In this document: positions 9,217-10,837 of the stretch, one piece after another
Layout of the letters: the number at the start of each line of letters is the position of its first letter
Position numbering within the stretch: the first letter of the stretch is position 1
DNA from: an uncultured Oscillospiraceae bacterium
GTDB taxonomy: Bacteria; Bacillota; Clostridia; Oscillospirales; Oscillospiraceae
Assembly: GCA_934661135.1 (NCBI GenBank)
Contig: CAKUJA010000071.1
Location: forward strand, 1-10,837
Reading direction: 5' to 3'
Length of the DNA stretch: 10,837 nt
Position numbers and translations under genes: made by a program
Notes under the pieces: generated by a model
The model's database searches: none
What the model was told of the DNA's origin: nothing
Seen by the model: the letters and a program-made list of their open reading frames with translations, nothing else

Positions 9217-10251
9217 TCAGACTCTTGCAGCGAAGCGGAAAATAGTGGTCTGGCGGAAGGGACTCCCGGCGCGGAGGATGGGCGAGGGGAAAGCGGGATG
9301 ATGGATGGCGTCCGGATAGAACTGCGTCTCAAGGCAGACGGCGCCGCCCTCCTGATAGGCTGCGCCATGCTTGCCGGTACGCGGCGCGAGGAAATTTGCG
9401 GTGTAGACCTGCATTCCGGGCGTCGTGGTCTCGACGGTCATCCGGATGCCGCTGCGGTCGCCGGTCAGGATGGCTGCCGGGCGGAGCCCTTCACCGGAAA
9501 GACAGAAGTTGTCGTCGTAGCCGTATTCACGGAGCGCTGCGGCGTTGGTTCCGGGCAAATCATGCGCAATGGACTTGGGAACAGTGAAGTCAAACTTTGT
9601 GCCGCGTACAGGCAGGCAGCGGCCGGTCGGGATCAGACCCTCGCCGCGCTCGGTTACGGCATCGGCAAAGACTTGCAGGGAATGGTTCAGAACAGTGCCG
9701 GAGCCGTTGAGGTTAAAATAGCTGTGGTTGGTCAGATTGCAGAGCGTGTCGCGGTCGGCTGCGGCTTCGTAGTCGACGCGAAGGCTGCTGCCCTCCAGAC
9801 GGTAGGCGACGGAGACCTCCAGCGTACCGGGGTAGCCTTCTTCACCATCCGGCGAGACGCGGGACAGGCGGATGCCGTCCGGCAGCTCGGCGGCAGACCA
9901 GACATATTTGTCAAAGCCGCGCTTGCCGCCGTGCAGGTGGTTTGCACCGTCGTTCCGGTAGAGCGGATAGGCAACACCGTTCAGCTCGAACGAAGCGCCC
10001 GCGATGCGGTTGCAGACACGGCCGACGACTGCGCCGAGGTAGCCGTCGTTTTGCTCGTAGCCGGTCAGCGTATCATACCCCAAAACCACATCGACCCAAA
10101 CACCGTTCGGATCTTTGACGAGGAGACTGCGGATGGTGGCGCCGTAGTCGAGTACCTCCAGAACCAGAGTATCGCTTGCAACGCGCCAGCAGGTCACATC
10201 TTCGCCAAAGGCGGAGCGGCCAAACGGCTGCGCGGTGAGTTGTACTGCCAT
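9217..10251 (-). CDS. galM: Aldose 1-epimerase (mutarotase)
   Basis: The 344-residue cytosolic enzyme interconverts alpha and beta anomers of hexoses such as galactose or glucose. Family landmarks in order: GRVCNRIAGASFELNG (77-92), NHLHGG with His107, NLTNHSYFNL with the catalytic acid His176, YGYDDNFCL with Asp246/247, and VCLETQFYPDAIH with the catalytic base Glu308. These correspond to His96, His170, Asp243 and Glu304 of the Lactococcus enzyme. Length is normal. The ATG at 10251 is preceded by AAAAGGAG with 7-nt spacing; an ATG eight codons upstream (10275) would put that site inside the coding region. The gene is monocistronic, has its own promoter, and no Leloir pathway genes are in the window, so the sugar cannot be named. 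Confidence 0.95.
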   Translation of the reverse strand: MAVQLTAQPFGRSAFGEDVTCWRVASDTLVLEVLDYGATIRSLLVKDPNGVWVDVVLGYDTLTGYEQNDGYLGAVVGRVCNRIAGASFELNGVAYPLYRNDGANHLHGGKRGFDKYVWSAAELPDGIRLSRVSPDGEEGYPGTLEVSVAYRLEGSSLRVDYEAAADRDTLCNLTNHSYFNLNGSGTVLNHSLQVFADAVTERGEGLIPTGRCLPVRGTKFDFTVPKSIAHDLPGTNAAALREYGYDDNFCLSGEGLRPAAILTGDRSGIRMTVETTTPGMQVYTANFLAPRTGKHGAAYQEGGAVCLETQFYPDAIHHPAFPSPILRAGSPFRQTTIFRFAARV

Positions 10252-10286
10252 ATAAATGCTCCTTTTCTGAGTCAATTTCTGCTTCT

Positions 10287-10315
10287 ATTCTACCGCGCGC
10301 GGGGAATGAGGTCAA
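10287..10315 (-). promoter_or_regulatory. Sigma-A promoter of the aldose 1-epimerase gene
   Basis: On the minus strand TTGACC (10310-10315), a 17-nt GC-rich spacer and TAGAAT (10287-10292). Transcription would begin near 10280, about 29 nt before the ATG at 10251. The MITE-like element begins 11 bp upstream of the -35 box. Confidence 0.8.
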
Positions 10316-10326
10316 GCGCGTGTTTT

Positions 10327-10346
10327 TAAGGCAACACCGCACAATT
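10327..10346 (+). repeat. Left terminal inverted repeat of the MITE-like element
   Basis: Reads TAAGGCAACACCGCACAATT. It differs from the inverted right end at two positions only. Both differences would be G-U wobbles in an RNA copied leftward, that is in galM sense. Confidence 0.75.
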
Positions 10347-10473
10347 CGGCAAGAGGCTTCGACGAGAGATTTTGTTCCAAGATAAAGTTTGGAAAACGCA
10401 GGAATACTGTATGTATTTCAAGTTTTTCAAACTGCAAGATTGGGGCAAAAGATCCGGCGAAGGCCGCAGACGC

Positions 10474-10493
10474 AATTGTGCGATGCTGCCTTA
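10474..10493 (-). repeat. Right terminal inverted repeat of the MITE-like element
   Basis: Read on the minus strand it is TAAGGCAGCATCGCACAATT, 18 of 20 identical to the left end. Confidence 0.75.
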
Positions 10494-10618
10494 GGTGACA
10501 AACAGATTTGGAAAAACTCACATCGCACCAAATCACCTCGCCGTATCTTACTACGCGCCGCCCGTCATATCGGGATCAAATCTGGCAGCTGTTACAGTTT
10601 AATCCGTGCAAAAAATAG

Positions 10619-10653
10619 AAGGTACATCCAAATTTGTAGGGATGTACCTTTTT
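10619..10653. terminator. Bidirectional terminator-type hairpin
   Basis: A perfect 11-bp stem (10619-10629 with 10640-10650), 10-nt loop, ends in TTTTT on the plus strand. On the minus strand the same stem is followed by CTATTTTTTG (complement of 10609-10618). It could thus stop transcription both ways. No gene in the window ends next to it; a leftward gene beyond the right edge is the likeliest user. Confidence 0.65.
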
Positions 10654-10711
10654 GCATTGGTCTTTCAAATTTGCTTGCTGTAAGATTCTGAGCAACAGCG
10701 TCCCTTTTCTC

Positions 10712-10745
10712 CCCCATCTTTTCCGGCAAGGCGGAAAAGATGGGG
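10712..10745. repeat. 14-bp perfect inverted repeat without U tract
   Basis: Arms 10712-10725 and 10732-10745 are perfectly complementary with a 6-nt loop. On the plus strand the arm is followed by GC-rich sequence; on the minus strand it is followed by G and A, so it is not an intrinsic terminator. It may be part of a dispersed intergenic repeat or a structured RNA. Confidence 0.6.
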
Positions 10746-10837
10746 CCGCCGGAGGCAAGTACTGCTGCAGAAAGATTGAAATCAACGCAATGGCGCAGCA
10801 GCTGATGCTTGTAATTCTCTCGTGAGAACATTTTATG

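Larger units (their letters stand above)
10327..10493. mobile_element. MITE-like 167-bp near-palindromic element
   Basis: The ends are 20-nt terminal inverted repeats matching at 18 positions (10327-10346 and 10474-10493). Complementarity continues inward with gaps (for example the CTTCG and TTTTG blocks on the left and their counterparts on the right) to an apex of GAATAC (10402-10407) and GTATTTC (10413-10419). The apex falls at the exact centre, 10410, so the whole element could fold into one long imperfect hairpin. The outermost TA on each side could be a duplicated TA target, which would make the element 163 bp. It has no transposase gene. These are the features of a miniature inverted-repeat transposable element. 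The parent transposon family is not identified; a TA target would suit IS630/Tc1-type enzymes. Confidence 0.7.
10494..10837. other. Gene-free right edge with hairpins
   Basis: No open reading frame here has a ribosome site, family motif or plausible composition. The stretch contains a 7-bp inverted repeat (10505-10511 with 10528-10534), a terminator-like hairpin at 10619-10653 and a 14-bp perfect inverted repeat at 10712-10745. It is visibly richer in A and T than the genes to the left. A minus-strand frame from 10831 to 10592 is open to the window edge but runs straight through both large hairpins and resembles no protein I know, so I do not call it a gene. A neighbouring gene may begin or end beyond 10837. 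Confidence 0.6.

Noticed and set aside
9298..10329. Plus-strand open frame of 343 codons opposite galM
   Set aside because: The minus strand carries full aldose epimerase motifs, ribosome site and promoter; the plus-strand frame also crosses that promoter.
10312..10536. Minus-strand frame of 74 codons inside and beside the palindromic element
   Set aside because: It covers both terminal repeats and the galM -35 box, lacks a ribosome site and is best explained as chance coding within a repeat.
10592..10831. Minus-strand frame of 79 codons open to the right edge
   Set aside because: It reads through the 10712-10745 stem and the terminator hairpin and resembles no known family. A partial gene beyond the edge cannot be fully excluded.

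Overview
The window reads as chromosome of a GC-rich member of the Clostridia, probably an Oscillospirales/Ruminococcaceae-like gut Firmicute. The support is Firmicutes-style GGAGG ribosome sites, a tRNA-Ala T-box leader in front of alaS, a cysteine-rich protein of a kind I recall only from Clostridia, and an mltG-U32 gene pair resembling the Bacillus yrr cluster. The genus cannot be fixed from sequence alone. I saw no tRNA, rRNA, CRISPR array, phage gene or transposase.

Layout. (1) Positions 1-165 hold no gene but contain five stem-loops, some of which probably end the leftward gene that follows. (2) A leftward gene (166-1017) encodes a 19-cysteine protein of unknown function. (3) A divergent intergenic region carries a strong sigma-A type promoter (1102-1130). 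It drives a tight rightward operon (1166-5800): WecG/TagA/CpsF glycosyltransferase, thymidylate kinase, DJ-1/PfpI protein, MltG endolytic transglycosylase, and a U32-family protein likely involved in tRNA hydroxylation. Two of the five act in cell-envelope building; the others serve DNA precursor synthesis, stress or repair, and probably tRNA modification. (4) Only 14 bp after that operon, a new promoter starts a roughly 220-nt T-box leader with antiterminator and terminator, followed by alaS and a HIT/HinT-type hydrolase, closed by a strong terminator at 9133-9165. (5) A leftward, monocistronic galM-type aldose 1-epimerase (9217-10251) has its own promoter (10287-10315). (6) From about 10327 to the right edge there is no convincing gene. 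This stretch starts with a 167-bp near-palindromic MITE-like element whose end lies 11 bp upstream of the galM -35 box, followed by a symmetric terminator hairpin and a 14-bp perfect inverted repeat without a U tract.

Most of the window is ordinary housekeeping sequence. The parts that deserve attention are non-coding: the MITE-like palindrome and hairpin-rich right end, the hairpin cluster at the left edge, and the T-box that may control termination of the upstream operon as well as the alaS-HIT pair. I did not find a clearly new multi-gene system.
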